Source: Solenopsis invicta (taxonomy: Eukaryota > Arthropoda > Insecta > Hymenoptera > Formicidae). Taken from it: 64,000 bases of DNA. The stretch is taken from the NCBI RefSeq assembly GCF_016802725.1, contig NC_052671.1:25483728-25547727 (forward strand). The letters run 5' to 3'. The notes beneath the pieces are model-generated. The model saw nothing but the letters and a program-made list of their open reading frames with translations, made no database searches and was not told the DNA's origin. Below are positions 33,504 to 44,746 of the stretch, one piece after another. The number at the start of each line of letters is the position of its first letter. Positions within the stretch are counted from its first letter, which is position 1. The position numbers were made by a program, and so were the translations under genes.

Positions 33504-34426
33504 CCCTATGATCAGAAAGTACCGGGAATTTTTAAATAAAACAAAATAGAGTTAAATTTCAGGCAAATTTATTTTATCTCCTTCAAAATATGATCCATCT
33601 GAAGCAACACACATGTGCCAACGCTTGACCCAGTCCTCCACGCATCCCTGGTAGGCCGACGAAGGGATGGCCTTTAGTTCCCTCGTCGCATTCTCTTTGA
33701 TCTCCTCGATCGACTGAAATCTCTTTCCACGAAGTGGCAACTTCAACTTGGGGAACAAAAAAAAGTTGCACGGGGCCATATCAGGTGAATACGGTGCTTG
33801 CTTGATGGTATTTACTTGATGTTTGGTCAAATAATTCATTGGTGTTTTTGCAAGAAATTCAAATCCTTCGGAACGAGCCTGGCTGCCACGCATCTCATAC
33901 CCAAAACATCAACCACAATATGCTGTGCCGTTCCATATGCAATGCCAAGTTCACTAGACATCTCTCTTAAGCAGGTATGACGATTTTCAAGCACCATTTC
34001 TTTCACTTTCTTCACGTTTTCATCGGTGTTCGACGTCGATGGACGTCCGGAACGAGGGAAATCTTCCACCACTGTACGACCACTTTTAAAGTCTTTATAC
34101 CACTCGTATGCTCTTGTTTTTGATAGAGCAGATTCGCAAAATGCTTTTTGCAACATTTTCAGTGCATCGGCACACGAAATTTCGTTCGCAACACAAAATT
34201 TCAAACAAACTCTTTGTTCAACAAAATTATTCATGGTAAAATGCGGCAAAATGAAAAAAGTTGACTGATGTAAACAAACGCCAGGCAGACACTAATGATC
34301 GGATGGCACTAAAACCTGACAGATGTGCGTCTTAAGGTCGTACCAACATAAGAAAAAAAAATAAACCGGTTCCCGCATGCGCGGTACTTTTAAATAAAAA
34401 ATTCCCGGTACTTTCTGATCATAGGG
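33504..34426 (-). mobile_element. Mariner with internal deletion, intact ends
   Basis: Both ends read ccctatgatcagaaagtacc (inverted), flanked by TA (33502-33503, 34427-34428). Length is 923 bases, shorter than the usual ~1.3 kb because the middle of the transposase is missing. The ends are intact, so it could have been mobilised in trans. Confidence 0.9.
33552..34249 (-). pseudogene. Mariner transposase lacking its catalytic core
   Basis: The N-terminal frame (34249-33836) contains FVEQRVCLKFCVANEISCAD and the second helix-turn-helix, ending LVPKDLNFLQK. The C-terminal frame (33893-33552) resumes at LTKHQVNT and has YSPDMAPCNFFLFPKLK. The segment that would hold the first two catalytic Asp residues is deleted. 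The position usually Asp in P-C-D-FF is Asn. Confidence 0.88.
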
Positions 34427-34905
34427 TATATATAATAAATAATAATTTATTAACTTCAAGCTTACATTACAGCCGAGAAGTGGACTTGGTTTACATAAAA
34501 TCTATTCTCTCTCATCCTTCCATTCCCTCGCCGCTTGTACAGTTCTTGTTTTAAGCTAATCCTACTCTTCTACCTATCTTTGCAACAGCCTCTCAAATAT
34601 TTACTCTGTAACTTAGATTCTACGCTCTCCCCACACCGTTTATCTATTGCCTTTTTTGTATTACTTGTACCTATTCTCACCTATTCAATTATTAATTATT
34701 AATTCTATGATTTAGAGATTACAGCCTCTTTACATTTACCATACTTTATACAATTATTATACAATTACCTTATATTACAGTTATTACCTATTTCTTCAAT
34801 CTAAATCCTGTTATCTTACTCTACTATTTCAGTAATATTATTTTTGTTTTTTCCCCTCTCATCGCTTGCCTTCTTTCTTCTTTTTAATTCTCTTTTCCTC
34901 TCTTT

Positions 34906-35997
34906 CTATAGCTTCTCCAATATTTCTTCCTTCCGCCTGTCCGTGTCTTCCTCGCATATCTGTTCTACAACTCTGTCCTTATCATTTCCTAAATCCGCAA
35001 ACCATACGCTTGTTTTCACGCAATCCTTGACGTAGTGCTCTAGACAGTCCCAGTCTTCTTCGCAAAATATACATAGTCTCTGTCTTTCTTCTAACCAATA
35101 TTTATTCGTTTGTTCTAGATTACCACATCTTACTTTTATCTTGGCTCTTATTTTCTCTCCTCTGCTTAAATCCTCTACATTCCTACTTTTTATGTAATTC
35201 GGCAACTTCACATCTAACCCTATTTTCTTATATCTCCTATTGCATCTTGGCGCGTTAATGTTTTTGTTCTCCCATTGCCTCTAAATATCTCTTTCCCTGT
35301 CAATTAAGTCCTTTTCCAAATCGTCTCCCACGTCTTCTTTTACCTCTTTTGCTTCTGTTCCCCAGCCATTCCTGTTATAGTATTTTTCCCTTTCTATCCC
35401 ATATATATCGCTCCAGTTGTTCTGCTCTTTTTCCTTCCAACACTCCTTAACTATTTTTCCAACACTCCAACTATTTCTCCCTACTTTAATTCTATTCTCA
35501 TATCTCCTCGCTCTGATCCCCCATCCGACTCTTAATTTGTCCATTAACAGCTCTCTTGAGATGATGTATCTTGGTGTACAAAAATCCAGTCTAAACATCC
35601 ACCTGACGTAGTCCATCATTATATTCTCCAGTTTCTCGATCTCTGTCCATCCCCAGATTTCCACCTCATACGCCATCACACTTTGCATCAGGCATGTGAA
35701 CAACATCTATCTCCTCTTTATGTCGTTTCTACAAATTCTCTCTCCTAATCCCCATACTTTCCTTACTGCTATTCTACCTTTACCACATAATTGCTTTACA
35801 TATTCCTTATAACTACCCCTGTTATTTAATATAAAGCCTAAGTATTTAAACGCTTGTACTTCCTCAATTCTTTCTTTCCTCCACTTCCATTTTTCTATTT
35901 TTTCTTTCTTTTTCCTATAAAAGACCATTATCTTCGTTTTCTCTGGACATAATTTCAATTTCCTGTCTGTCAAGAAACGCTTGAGCGTGCTCATCAT
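34906..35997 (-). pseudogene. LINE RT thumb and C-terminal zinc-finger region (frameshifted)
   Basis: Three frames continue the LINE. 35997-35707 contains LKLCPEKTKIMVF and VQAFKYLGFILNNRGSY. 35706-35281 contains AYEVEIWGWTEIEKLE. 35211-34906 ends with a Cys/His cluster (CIFCEEDWDCLEHYVKDC) resembling the nucleic-acid-binding knuckle at the end of such LINEs. Confidence 0.75.
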
Positions 35998-36013
35998 TTC
36001 TCGTAGTGCTTCT

Positions 36014-37385
36014 CTATTTTTTTGCTATCAGCGCTATGTCGTCCGCATACGCCAATTCCCATATCCTTATCTTACCTATTGCTACGCCCCCTATTCCCCT
36101 GTTCCTTAAAACCTGCTCTAATTCCGCTGTATATAAATTGAACAAGAGTGGACTCATCACACATCCTTGTCTAACGCCTTTTCCTGTTGCAAAACTTTCC
36201 GTGTTACTTTGTTTCGTTCTTACCACCGTCTGCGTCTCTTTATATATTTTTTCGATTCTTCCTATCAGCTGCTCCTTTATACCCATACTCCTCAGCACTT
36301 TCCATAGTTCCTCTCTATTTACTCTGTCGAAGGCCGCCTTCAGATCCGCGAAGAGCATGTATATCTTTTCGTTCCTTTCTCCTCTTCCTTTTTCCCTCTG
36401 CATCAAGTGACTGAGGACGAAGATGTTGTCCATGGTCGACCTCCCTCTTTTAAAACTTGCCTGACTCACCGGAATCAGGCCTCGATCTTCCACCTCCGTC
36501 TCCAGTCTATTCCTGATAATTTCCGCATAGATCTTATACGCCGAACAAAGAATAGACGTACCTCTGTAATTGCTGGCTTTCTCCCTTTCTCCTCTTTTAT
36601 ATAACGGCATAATTATGCTCATTCTCCAATTGTTTGGCATCTCTCCTGTATACCAAATCCGTTTCATTATCTTCACCAGCCTTTTCCATAGTTCTTTGCC
36701 CGCGTACTTCCATGCTTCTGCCGGAATCCCATCAATACCTGCTGCTTTCTTGACCTTCATTTTCCCAACTGCTTTAATTATTTCTGCCTCCACTATTTCT
36801 TCCTCTTCTTCTTCTTCTTGCTGCTGTTCCATGAAGTGTTTTCTCCATTCTTCCTTTCCTATCTTGTTGTTTATCGTTGTTCTCCTCCCTCTCTTCCTAT
36901 TTATATATTTCCACGTCTGCTTCATTTTTCATCTTTCTCAGTTCCTCTTCTTCCTTTCTCCTCTTCTCCTTTCGTTTCTTCTCTAGCAGTTCTTTCAGAT
37001 TTCTTTTCTCCTTTATATATCTGTCTCTTTCTATTCTTCCTTTCTTCCATTTCTTGTAGATTCTTTTTACCTCTCTCTTCTTTCTGGTGCAGCTTTTGTC
37101 CCACCAATCTTTATGACCTAGCTCTTTCTTCCTTCTCTTTATTCTTTTCTTCACCATTGCTACCTTTACAATCTTCTTTATCTTTTCCCATTCTTCTTCT
37201 AATGTGTCCGATTCCTTTTCTTCTAGCTCTTCCGTGTTACACAATTCCTCCGTCCTTTCTGCATACATCTCCTTCGCCTCGTCATTCCATAGAATCGTTT
37301 CTATTTCCACTTCCTCTTCTTCCTCTTGTTTTTCTTCTGGATCCATTTCTTCTTCTCCCCCGCTGAACTCCATCTCCAACGGCAT
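36014..37385 (-). pseudogene. LINE endonuclease tail, charged linker and reverse transcriptase
   Basis: From 37385 (MPLEMEFSGGEEEMD) a frame rich in Glu, Lys and Arg runs to about 36897 and overlaps the RT frame (36925-36014). RT motifs: KKAAGIDGIPAEAWK, IIMPLYKRGEREKASNYRG, MLFADLKAAFDRVNRE (first catalytic Asp), GVRQGCVMSPLLFNLYT and LAYADDIALIAKK (catalytic DD). It ends at a stop at 36014, and the thumb region continues in other frames, so it is broken by shifts. Confidence 0.82.
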
Positions 37386-37497
37386 GTGATCCGAGTCCCC
37401 TCTGTCCCCTACTCTAAATTACTTATAAATTCTATCTCTTATATCTACGCTTACAATTACATAATCTATAACCGTACATCCTCTGTTTTAAATTAAC

Positions 37498-37970
37498 GTA
37501 AGAAATCACTTAAAAAAATTTTTTAGAAAACCTATGGAGCTTTCTACATAACAATTTATGGAGATGTAGCATACAAAATAGTCATATTTGTAGGTAGAAG
37601 TGTTTAAGATCTTTTTTGTTTTTGTAGCACCGCGCGCGATATTTTATTTATGTTCTGCGTTATATCAGCAAGACGATTCTTCATGAAGCATTTTGTCATA
37701 AATCCGTCAATCAGTCAGTGAATACTTCATAGGGTATAATTATGTTTCTTTTTTTTCTAATAACTTACAATAAAAGCTTAGAGAATTACCTTCTGACAAA
37801 TTTTTGATTTTAAAAATTTTACTTTCTTCACTTGTTAAAATTAAGTTTATTTTATATATATATATATATATATATTTATGTACATTTTATTGTCATAAAA
37901 AGCATACAATTACAAATATTAAAAATTTTTTTTATTTAATTATAATTTTTTCGCATATTGATACAGCAAC
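37498..37970. other. Spacer without recognised gene
   Basis: AT-rich, with a short (ta)n run at 37853-37875; no domain in any frame. Confidence 0.45.
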
Positions 37971-38155
37971 GGCCAAAATATCTATCTCTACTACTTTAAT
38001 AAATATATATTTACAAATTGAACAAGAATGCCTTCTACGGTCGCAGCTAGGTGATCTTCGTGCTTGTATTACTTATGTGATTTTATGCACTTTCCTCAAG
38101 TTCAATGAACTGCGCGCCGAATTAATTTTCAATCATAACACAATTCTAAATTGAA
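37970..38155 (+). pseudogene. Fragment of the glycoprotein-associated repeat (block B)
   Basis: About 180 bases match 42170-42310 (gaatgccttctacggtcgca, ctaggt, cactttcctcaagttcaatg). This is the N-terminal region of the glycoprotein-like frame, slightly diverged and truncated on both sides. Confidence 0.6.
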
Positions 38156-38700
38156 CAAGATTAAGTAATATCACGTATTATTAATTATTAATCCTTTTTA
38201 AGATTGTACATTCTTTGTTTAAAAGCAATAATCGACATCATAAATTGCTCCGAATTATGATTACTTACTTACGCTAGTATAAACTAAATTTCTCTGGGCC
38301 CAAGGTTATCCTAGTGGTTTCCCCCCCCCCTTTTTTGTTACTCATTTAATAATTAAGTATATAACGCAAGATCAACCTTTCAAGTTTATACCTAGGTTTT
38401 AAGGTTTATCTTAAGTTCATATGATTAAGTTGACTTATTTTTTTCCTCTATAAAAAATTTTGTTATTATCTGATTTTGTTTTCTTTTATTAATTGTATCT
38501 ATTTCTTTGATCCCAAGCTTATCTTAGAGGTATTTCCGTTGCTTTATCTATTTATTTTAACAGAATTATTTCATGAAATATCCATCTAGGATTAGTTTGA
38601 GGTCGTTTCCCCTTTTTATATATTTCATTTTTTCCTTTTCTTATTTTATTAACTTATAATTATGCTAATTTGCTACTTGCTCATTTATACTAGGTATCGC
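38156..38700. other. AT-rich spacer
   Basis: No gene or clear repeat recognised beyond a C/T-run at 38320-38335. Confidence 0.4.
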
Positions 38701-38719
38701 AGAGTTTGTTACTTCCTTA

Positions 38720-39290
38720 GTTCGTTGAGCACATCCCATGCGGATGAGCAGTTCTTAAGGATTGTTTATCTCTTTGTTGCTCCCGCATTTTAATTCAAAT
38801 GAGATGGTTGCTGCGTTAATCCTCACGGGCCGGATGATCCGCATCCGCCCTTCTCGTTTTTCCAGCAGCAAACAGGTGAGCTCTCGGACCTTTCGGGGTC
38901 ATCTTGCTTTGGCACCTTCTGGCTCGATGTGAGCAAGCCCACATAGGATGGCTTCCCAGTTCCTTTCACGGAAGCGATCCTCTAATTGATGTAAGTCAAA
39001 GATAGATCATCGGATCACACAGCTCCAGTCGCGCAAGGCCATCAATACAGTGTTCTCCGCCAGGAAGTGGGTCACCACCCTCCCTCTGCCATCCTCCCCT
39101 TTCTTGGATTGCTACTTGTTTGCCAAAAAAAACGGGTCCGATGAAGCGCAGGAATCTATCTCTTCTAGACATTCTGCGAGTAAGATTCTCCAGTAACTCC
39201 TCTAGGTCTTCTCGGGCGTGGTCTATATGCACCCAGAATAGGGTTGGTGACTCCACCTTAATGACTCTGATTTTCAGTGAACCGCGTCAA
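38720..39290 (-). pseudogene. Degraded Tudor-like (extended Tudor) reading frame
   Basis: On the minus strand one frame starts IRVIKVESPTLFWVHI and continues with EDLEELLENLTRRM, then VAIQERGGWQRE. After a frameshift near 39075 another frame continues VLMALRDWSCVIR, FDLHQLEDRFRERNWE, ILCGLAHIEP and VRELTCLLLEKREG, with two TGA stops. The order (beta-strand opening with SP.xFWV, a basic VA..xxGxWxR strand, an xxDWxxxV strand in place of FVDYG, then LPxxAxxCxL-like helix) matches an extended Tudor domain. Such domains bind dimethyl-arginine, for instance in piRNA-pathway proteins. The assignment is by pattern only. It lies downstream of the glycoprotein-like fragment on the same strand. Confidence 0.45.
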
Positions 39291-39309
39291 AAACGTAGTG
39301 TCGATTTCA

Positions 39310-39804
39310 TGATTGTCGGAGGTACTGTTTCTACTGGTTTCGGAGTAATTTTATACCAAGCGTCCCCAGGAGATACATAGGCGGAGCAAAGTTGTTGCAG
39401 TTAATTTGAGTGCCTTGTCTCAATAATATATGGGTTTGGGGAGTCAGAAATAATGATTGATTTCCTCTTAATACAGGTAGTTTCTCATAGCAATTTTGAG
39501 TCTGTGCCAATTTTCCTTCGACCGGTACACATTTTATTATGTGAATTACCTCTCCGGCTAAGGAAGCCATGTACCCAGGCCCTCTCATAAAATGATAGGC
39601 AAAAATGTCGGGTGATAGTGTTGCTATGGCCAAGGCGTTCTGCATCATTCGTAATTCAAGGTTATGACTGAAAATTATTTTGGCGCGCAGTTCATTAAAC
39701 TTGAGGAAAGTGTATAAAATCACATAAACAATACAAGCACGAAGACCTAGCTGCAACCGTGGAAGGCATTTTTGTTCAATTTGTATTGATACAGCAACGA
39801 TCAA
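39310..39804 (-). pseudogene. Chuvirus-type glycoprotein-like fragment (retroelement env or endogenous viral element), left copy
   Basis: The minus-strand frame contains QNALAIATLSPDIFAYHF, GPGYMASLAGEVIHIIKC, a CYEKLPVLRGNQ segment, LTPQTHILLRQGTQINC and, after a frameshift near 39370, a short conserved tail (WYKITPKPVETVPPT). This pattern is what I know from class-like fusion glycoproteins of chuvirids and from the env-like genes some insect BEL/Pao retroelements captured from them. Only a middle portion remains; the signal peptide, fusion region and membrane anchor are not visible. It forms the left arm of the palindrome at 39486-42490. Confidence 0.55.
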
Positions 39805-40329
39805 AATATCTCTCTCTACTACTTTAAATATACATTTACTTATATTCGTTAATTTTCAATAAAAAATAATTCATTAAAAAAATAATTAGATTTAGACAGG
39901 TGTAAAATTACTTCTATTACGCCTGCAGGTGATGCATATTCTGATTTAACGTATACTGAAATGGAAATGGAAAAAGCAAAAAATGGTTAAGAACGATACG
40001 AAACTGAAAAAAACTCAATGCACGTGAGAATAATCCGTTTTTCATGAAAACTATGAGAAGAGTACACGTCATGTGAATTATATAAAAACGATACGGCGGA
40101 TGCTCGTATGCATAATACTCATAATTCCAAAGCAAGGTCATACATAATTTAAACGTGTATATATATATATATATTACCTTTTCCAAAAAAAAGGTAAAAA
40201 AAGCGCCTATGTGTGTTGCGCGCAACTTATATTGAAGTTGTGTAATCTAATAAAAATGATATACGTTTATTTAAAAAAAATGTGTGAAATCTTTTAAATT
40301 GCGCTTATTATAAAGAGAATATACTTTTT

Positions 40330-41600
40330 CTACAAAATTAAAGTAGTAGTAGCTGTATTTTCTTTGAAAAACTTCTATTCTAACCCAACTGGTAGTATCT
40401 TCAACTTTTATATAAATCCCTCGTGGTACTATCTCTGTATTGTCATTGAAAAATCTTTGTATTTTAAAAATTCAAGTAATAGTATTTTTAATTCTTATTG
40501 AAAAATTTTATTTTAACCCAAGCAGTATTTCCTTAAATATTATGTAATTTAATTCAACCTAAACGCATTTTTCCAAAAAAATCTTTTAAACAATCAAAGT
40601 GTACTATTTTTGTATTTCCATTGAAAAATCTTTCAATTTTAACCCAAGCGGTTGTATTTAATTTTAATGGAAGTTTTTTAGAAAAATTTTAAGTTTCAAT
40701 GGAATATATAATATTTAATTTAAAAGATGAAAGAGGAAACGGTACAAAATAAGAAAATTTTATTAAAATAAAAGTTTTTGATGTACAAAAACATGGCGCT
40801 GCTAGATAGAAAAAGCAATGAGATGAATTGAATAATTTCTGTACAAATCATAATTGCTACTATCTCTGTATTGTCATTGAAAATCTTCCAAACCAAGTGG
40901 TATTTAATTGAAAATAAATAATATATTAAAATTTTGTAATTTAATTTAACCTAAATAATTTATACTTTAAGAATCTTTATTTTTTTTAATAAAATTTAAG
41001 TGGTATCTTAAGTTTAACTTACGATTAGAATTACTTAAAAGTTAAAAAAACTAAAACTTATTTCGCAAATTTCTTTTATAACGCATATCTTACAAGTGTT
41101 ACATTTATTGCATTTTTTCTTATGCTTCTTCTGCTTTTTTTATCTAGCAGCGCCATGTTTTTGTACATCAAAAATTTTTTATTTCAATAAAATTTTCTTA
41201 TTTTGTACGGTTTCCTCTTTAATCTTTTAAATTAAATATTATATATTCTATTGAAACTTATTAAAATTAAATACAACCGCTTGGGTTAAAATTGAAAGAT
41301 TTTTCAATGGAAATACAAAAATAGTACACTTTGATTGTTTAAAAGATTTTTTTGGAAAAATGCGTTTAGGTTGAATTAAATTACATAATATTTAAGGAAA
41401 TATTACTTGGGTTAGAATAAAATTTTTCAATGAGAATTAAAAATGCTATCACTTGAATTTTTAAAATACAAAGATTTTTCAATGACAATACAGAGATAGT
41501 ACCACGTGGGATTTATATAAATGTTGAAGATACTACCAGTTGGGTTAGAATAGAAGTTTTTCAAAGAAAATACAGATACTACTACTTTAATTTTGTAGAA
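40330..41600. repeat. Degenerate tandem motif array (block A core)
   Basis: Both palindrome arms and the locus at 25768-26230 consist of imperfect ~90-110-base units each carrying attttaacccaagtggta-like sequence followed by an A/T-rich attgaaaaatttt spacer. Non-coding. Confidence 0.6.
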
Positions 41601-41757
41601 AAAATATATTCTCTTTATAATAAGCGCACTTTAAAAGATTTCACACATTTTTTTTTTTAATAAACGTATATCATTTTAATTAGATTACACAACTTCAATA
41701 TAATTTGCGCGCAACACACATAGGCGCTTTTTTTACCTTTTTTTGGAAAAGGTAATA

Positions 41758-41813
<56 letters not shown>

Positions 41814-42167
41814 CACGTTTAAATTATGTATCTGACCTTGCTTTGGAATTATAAGTATTATGCATACGAGCATCCGCCGTATCGTTTTTATATAATTCAC
41901 ATGACGTGTACTCTTCCATAGTTTTCATGAAAAACGGATTATTCTCACGTGCATTGAGTTTTTTTCAGTTTCGTATCGTTCTTAACCATTTTTTGCTTTT
42001 TCCATTTCCATTTCAGTATACGTTAAATCAGAATATGCATCACCTGCAGCCGTAATAGAAGTAATTTTATACTTGTCTAAATCTAATTATTTTTTCAATG
42101 AATTATTTTTTATTGAAAGTTAACGAATATAAGTAAATATATATTTAAAGTAGTAGAAAGAGATATT

Positions 42168-42490
42168 TTGATCGTTGCTGTATCAATACAAATTGAACAA
42201 AAATGCCTTCTACGGTTGCAGTTAGGTCTTCGTGCTTGTATTGTTTGTGTGATTTTATACACTTTCCTCAAGTTTAATGAACTGCGCGCCAAAATAATTT
42301 TCAGTCATAACCTTGAATTACGAATGATGCAGAACGCCTTAGCCATAGCAACACAATCACCCGACATTTTTGCCTATCATTTTATGAGAGGGCCTGGGTA
42401 CATGGCTTTCTTAGCCGGAGAGGTAATTTACATAATAAAATGTGTACCGGTCAAAGTAAAATTGGCACAGACTCAAAATTGCTACGAGCA
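42168..42490 (+). pseudogene. Chuvirus-type glycoprotein-like fragment, right copy
   Basis: Mirror-image copy of 39490-39804, with QNALAIATQSPDIFAYHF, GPGYMAFLAGEVIYIIKC and QTQNCYEQL. It is open from 42168 until the mariner junction at 42493 and differs from the left copy at several codons. The N-terminal ~45 codons repeat at 25545 and 38030. Confidence 0.55.
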
Positions 42491-42494
42491 ATTA

Positions 42495-42738
42495 CGAGGT
42501 GTGATCAAAAAGTAAGGTGACTTTTGATTTTTATAAAAAAATATTCATTTATTCATCCTAAATTATGTTATCCCTTTCAAAATAATCCCCATCTGATACA
42601 ATGCATTTGTGCTAGTGCTTTTTCCAGTCGTCAAAACATTTCTGAAATGCACTTTTGGGTTTGCCTTGAGCTCCTCCAGCGATGCAGCCTTAATCTCCTC
42701 AATCGTCGCAAATCTTCGTCCTTTGAGTGTAGTACGTT
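42495..42738 (-). mobile_element. Mariner fragment (transposase C-terminus)
   Basis: The end cgaggtgtgatcaaaaagta follows a TA. The minus strand reads LKGRRFATIEEIKAASLEEL and LTTGKSTSTNAL-like mariner C-terminal sequence. It is truncated at about 42738 just before the Polinton end. Confidence 0.8.
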
Positions 42739-42749
42739 GGACGTTTCAT

Positions 42750-42785
42750 AATAGTATGGTTGACGGTTCAACCATACTATTATCA
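42750..42785. repeat. Terminal hairpin at the Polinton left tip
   Basis: ataatagtatggttga, a 4-base loop cggt, then the exact reverse complement: a perfect 16-bp-stem hairpin. The same hairpin is found at the right tip (55622-55657). Confidence 0.9.
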
Positions 42786-42869
42786 AACGTCTAACGTCTA
42801 CGAATTACTTATGTATAATATTACAGGGAAAGATAAAAAAATAAACCATAAATACGTTTATACATTTTT

Positions 42870-43310
42870 TTATTTTATAGCATCTTTTTGACATGGTAAC
42901 CAATAATTGTATAATTTAAATACATTCTGCATAGCACAATTCTTAATATGTTTTGCACATCGTATAGTATTCGCAGTATCCAAATTATTTAAAGATTCAG
43001 TGTCTTCGTAATCAGCATCCACGGTCTCGATAATAACATTATTTCTTACATTGACATCAAGTATATTCTTCAACCATTCTCGTTTTTCATGCCCTTTAAC
43101 GTATACGATAGCTTCATCATCGTTTTTATCATATACAGCTGTTGAAATCAGGTGCTTCGCTTTCGGATACTGAACTATTCCATCTTCCCATTGTAATCTA
43201 TGGTGATAAGCAGCCAACCAAGAAACGCAAGATCTTTCAGATTTTGTCAATGCATTCCATGGCACGGAATTCGTAAAAATGTAATGCGTGAGAACGTTTC
43301 CTTGATTCAA
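42870..43310 (-). pseudogene. TIR-encoded Polinton ORF, left partial copy
   Basis: The minus-strand frame of 146 codons contains FTNSVPWNALTKSERSCVSW, AAYHHRLQWEDG, KAKHLISTAVYD and TIRCAKHIKNCAMQNVF. It is the same protein as the right-end copy (54072-55535) but lacks its N-terminus because the inverted repeat begins inside the gene. I recognise it as a protein recurrent in insect Polinton copies; its function is unknown to me. The frame itself is intact. Confidence 0.65.
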
Positions 43311-43598
43311 TACCGCTACTTCCTTTACAATAAATTTAGTAATTTAATACTCATCTTACAACTGAGTTCTTGGTAACAAAAGAAAGTCAAGTCATTGTCA
43401 CAGCTGTGACAACCACGTTGTACCACACTGAATAGCTATCAGCCTCGTTCGCTAAAGATAGGAAAAATAATCAAAAGTTCAATTTCAATTTTCACATTTT
43501 TATTATTATTTCAAATTTGCACATAACATGATTATAACATTTTATTTGTCATTTAACACATCGTATGCAGTATTCACATTTGTACATATTATAATATT

Positions 43599-44528
43599 TT
43601 ATTTGTCATTTAGCGAATCGTATGCAATATTATCTGAAGCATAAGCTATTAATTCACATTCAATATGTGAACTTTTATCATAAATTTTTCGCAAAATATT
43701 TACTGCATCGTTTTTATTAGTGATGCAATTTTGACGCAAGTAAGTTACCAAATGTTTATATTTGTCAGTAACATTATTCATATTCTGACACAGTGCGAAA
43801 TATACATGTTCAATACAATGCTCAAGTTCAAACATAAATGATACAGTTGCAAGCTTCATACAAATATAAGTATTGTGTAATGTTAATTTTATAATATGTT
43901 CTTCACGCAGTTTAATCTGCTGCACAATCAGTTCGTGAATCAATAATGGAGCCGTTTTTGACTGCATAAGTCCCTCGATATCCATACGTTTCTCAATCAA
44001 CGATCTCCACGTTTTATAAGGCAGAGCAATTTGATTTCCGCGGTTGTCACCCAGCATCAATTCCACGTAGGATATAGATTCTGCGTTGATTCCGATATCC
44101 AACCATTTATAAGATGTAGGAGTTAGTGCAAACCTTCTCCCCAAAATGTGTGATGTGTATCGTGGTGGCGTTCTGTAAATAAGATTACAGATTAATGAGA
44201 TAAAACAAAAAATATTAATGTATCATGATGATGATGATGTTCTATAAGTAATAAATAAAATAGGGATTTTATAAGAAACAATGAAATATGAAAATATGAA
44301 AAAATGTATATAAAATAATTATAGATACTTACGATTTCTCACATGCTTCGGTCTGGATCGGAACGTAGTAGTTCATTGATGTGTGTGGCAATGTTCTGTA
44401 AATAAGAAATATGGATATGTAGAAGCAAAAATATAAAAAATATAATTTAAGGAATGTATAAAAAAATGTATAGATACTTACGATTTCTCGCATGCTTCGG
44501 TTTGGATTGGAACGTAGTAGTTCGCCAT
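43599..44528 (-). CDS. Polinton ORF of unknown function, spliced, with duplicated first exon
   Basis: Proposed exons on the minus strand: 44482-44528 (MANYYVPIQTEACEK), an optional 44333-44395 cassette of 63 bases, and 43599-44172. All junctions have gtaag donors and ttacag acceptors. The cassette repeats the first exon (MNYYVPIQTEACEK) and is a multiple of three, so inclusion or skipping both keep the frame; skipping gives about 206 residues. The main exon (GRRFALTPTSYKWLDIG ... NIAYDSLNDK) is open, with no known domain. It is one of the few undamaged frames in this Polinton. Confidence 0.6.
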
Positions 44529-44746
44529 TTCTCTCGTATTTTTCAAGAGTTGTCCGTTAACAATGAGCAACTGATGAGAGTAACGTTTTTAGATTTCTTT
44601 TTATTTTATAATTCCCACCACCATATCGACATCAAATGTGGAAATTACATATTTTATGATGAGATCATACACATATTCAAACGTAAATCTTGCAAGCGTC
44701 GACAGATGTGATGAGATCAGAGGATAGTAAAACTCAGTTTTAGGTA

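Larger units (their letters stand above)
34437..37497 (-). mobile_element. Non-LTR retrotransposon (LINE), 5'-truncated
   Basis: A minus-strand LINE beginning in the last part of its endonuclease (near 37480, GDSDHMPLEMEF) and ending in an AT-rich tail near 34437. It codes a highly charged Glu/Lys-rich linker, RT and a C-terminal zinc-finger-like region. The 5' truncation is the normal result of incomplete reverse transcription. Confidence 0.8.
39486..42490. repeat. ~3-kb palindrome with ~1.35-kb arms
   Basis: The left arm (39486 to about 40826) and right arm (about 41127 to 42490) are reverse complements with small differences; the spacer 40830-41126 is unique. Each arm contains, from outside in, the glycoprotein-like frame, block B, a (ta)n run (40157-40174; 41755-41816), a ccttttccaaaaaaagg hairpin and block A. 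The right arm ends exactly where a mariner starts (42495). Confidence 0.88.
42748..43339. repeat. Polinton left terminal inverted repeat
   Basis: About 592 bases matching the right end in inverse orientation, starting cataatagtatggttgacgg. It contains the 3' part of the TIR-encoded ORF. Confidence 0.88.

Noticed and set aside
36570..37389. Ser/Leu/Phe-rich plus-strand frames
   Set aside because: Antisense of the Glu/Lys-rich LINE linker; composition is the complement of gaa/aag-rich DNA.
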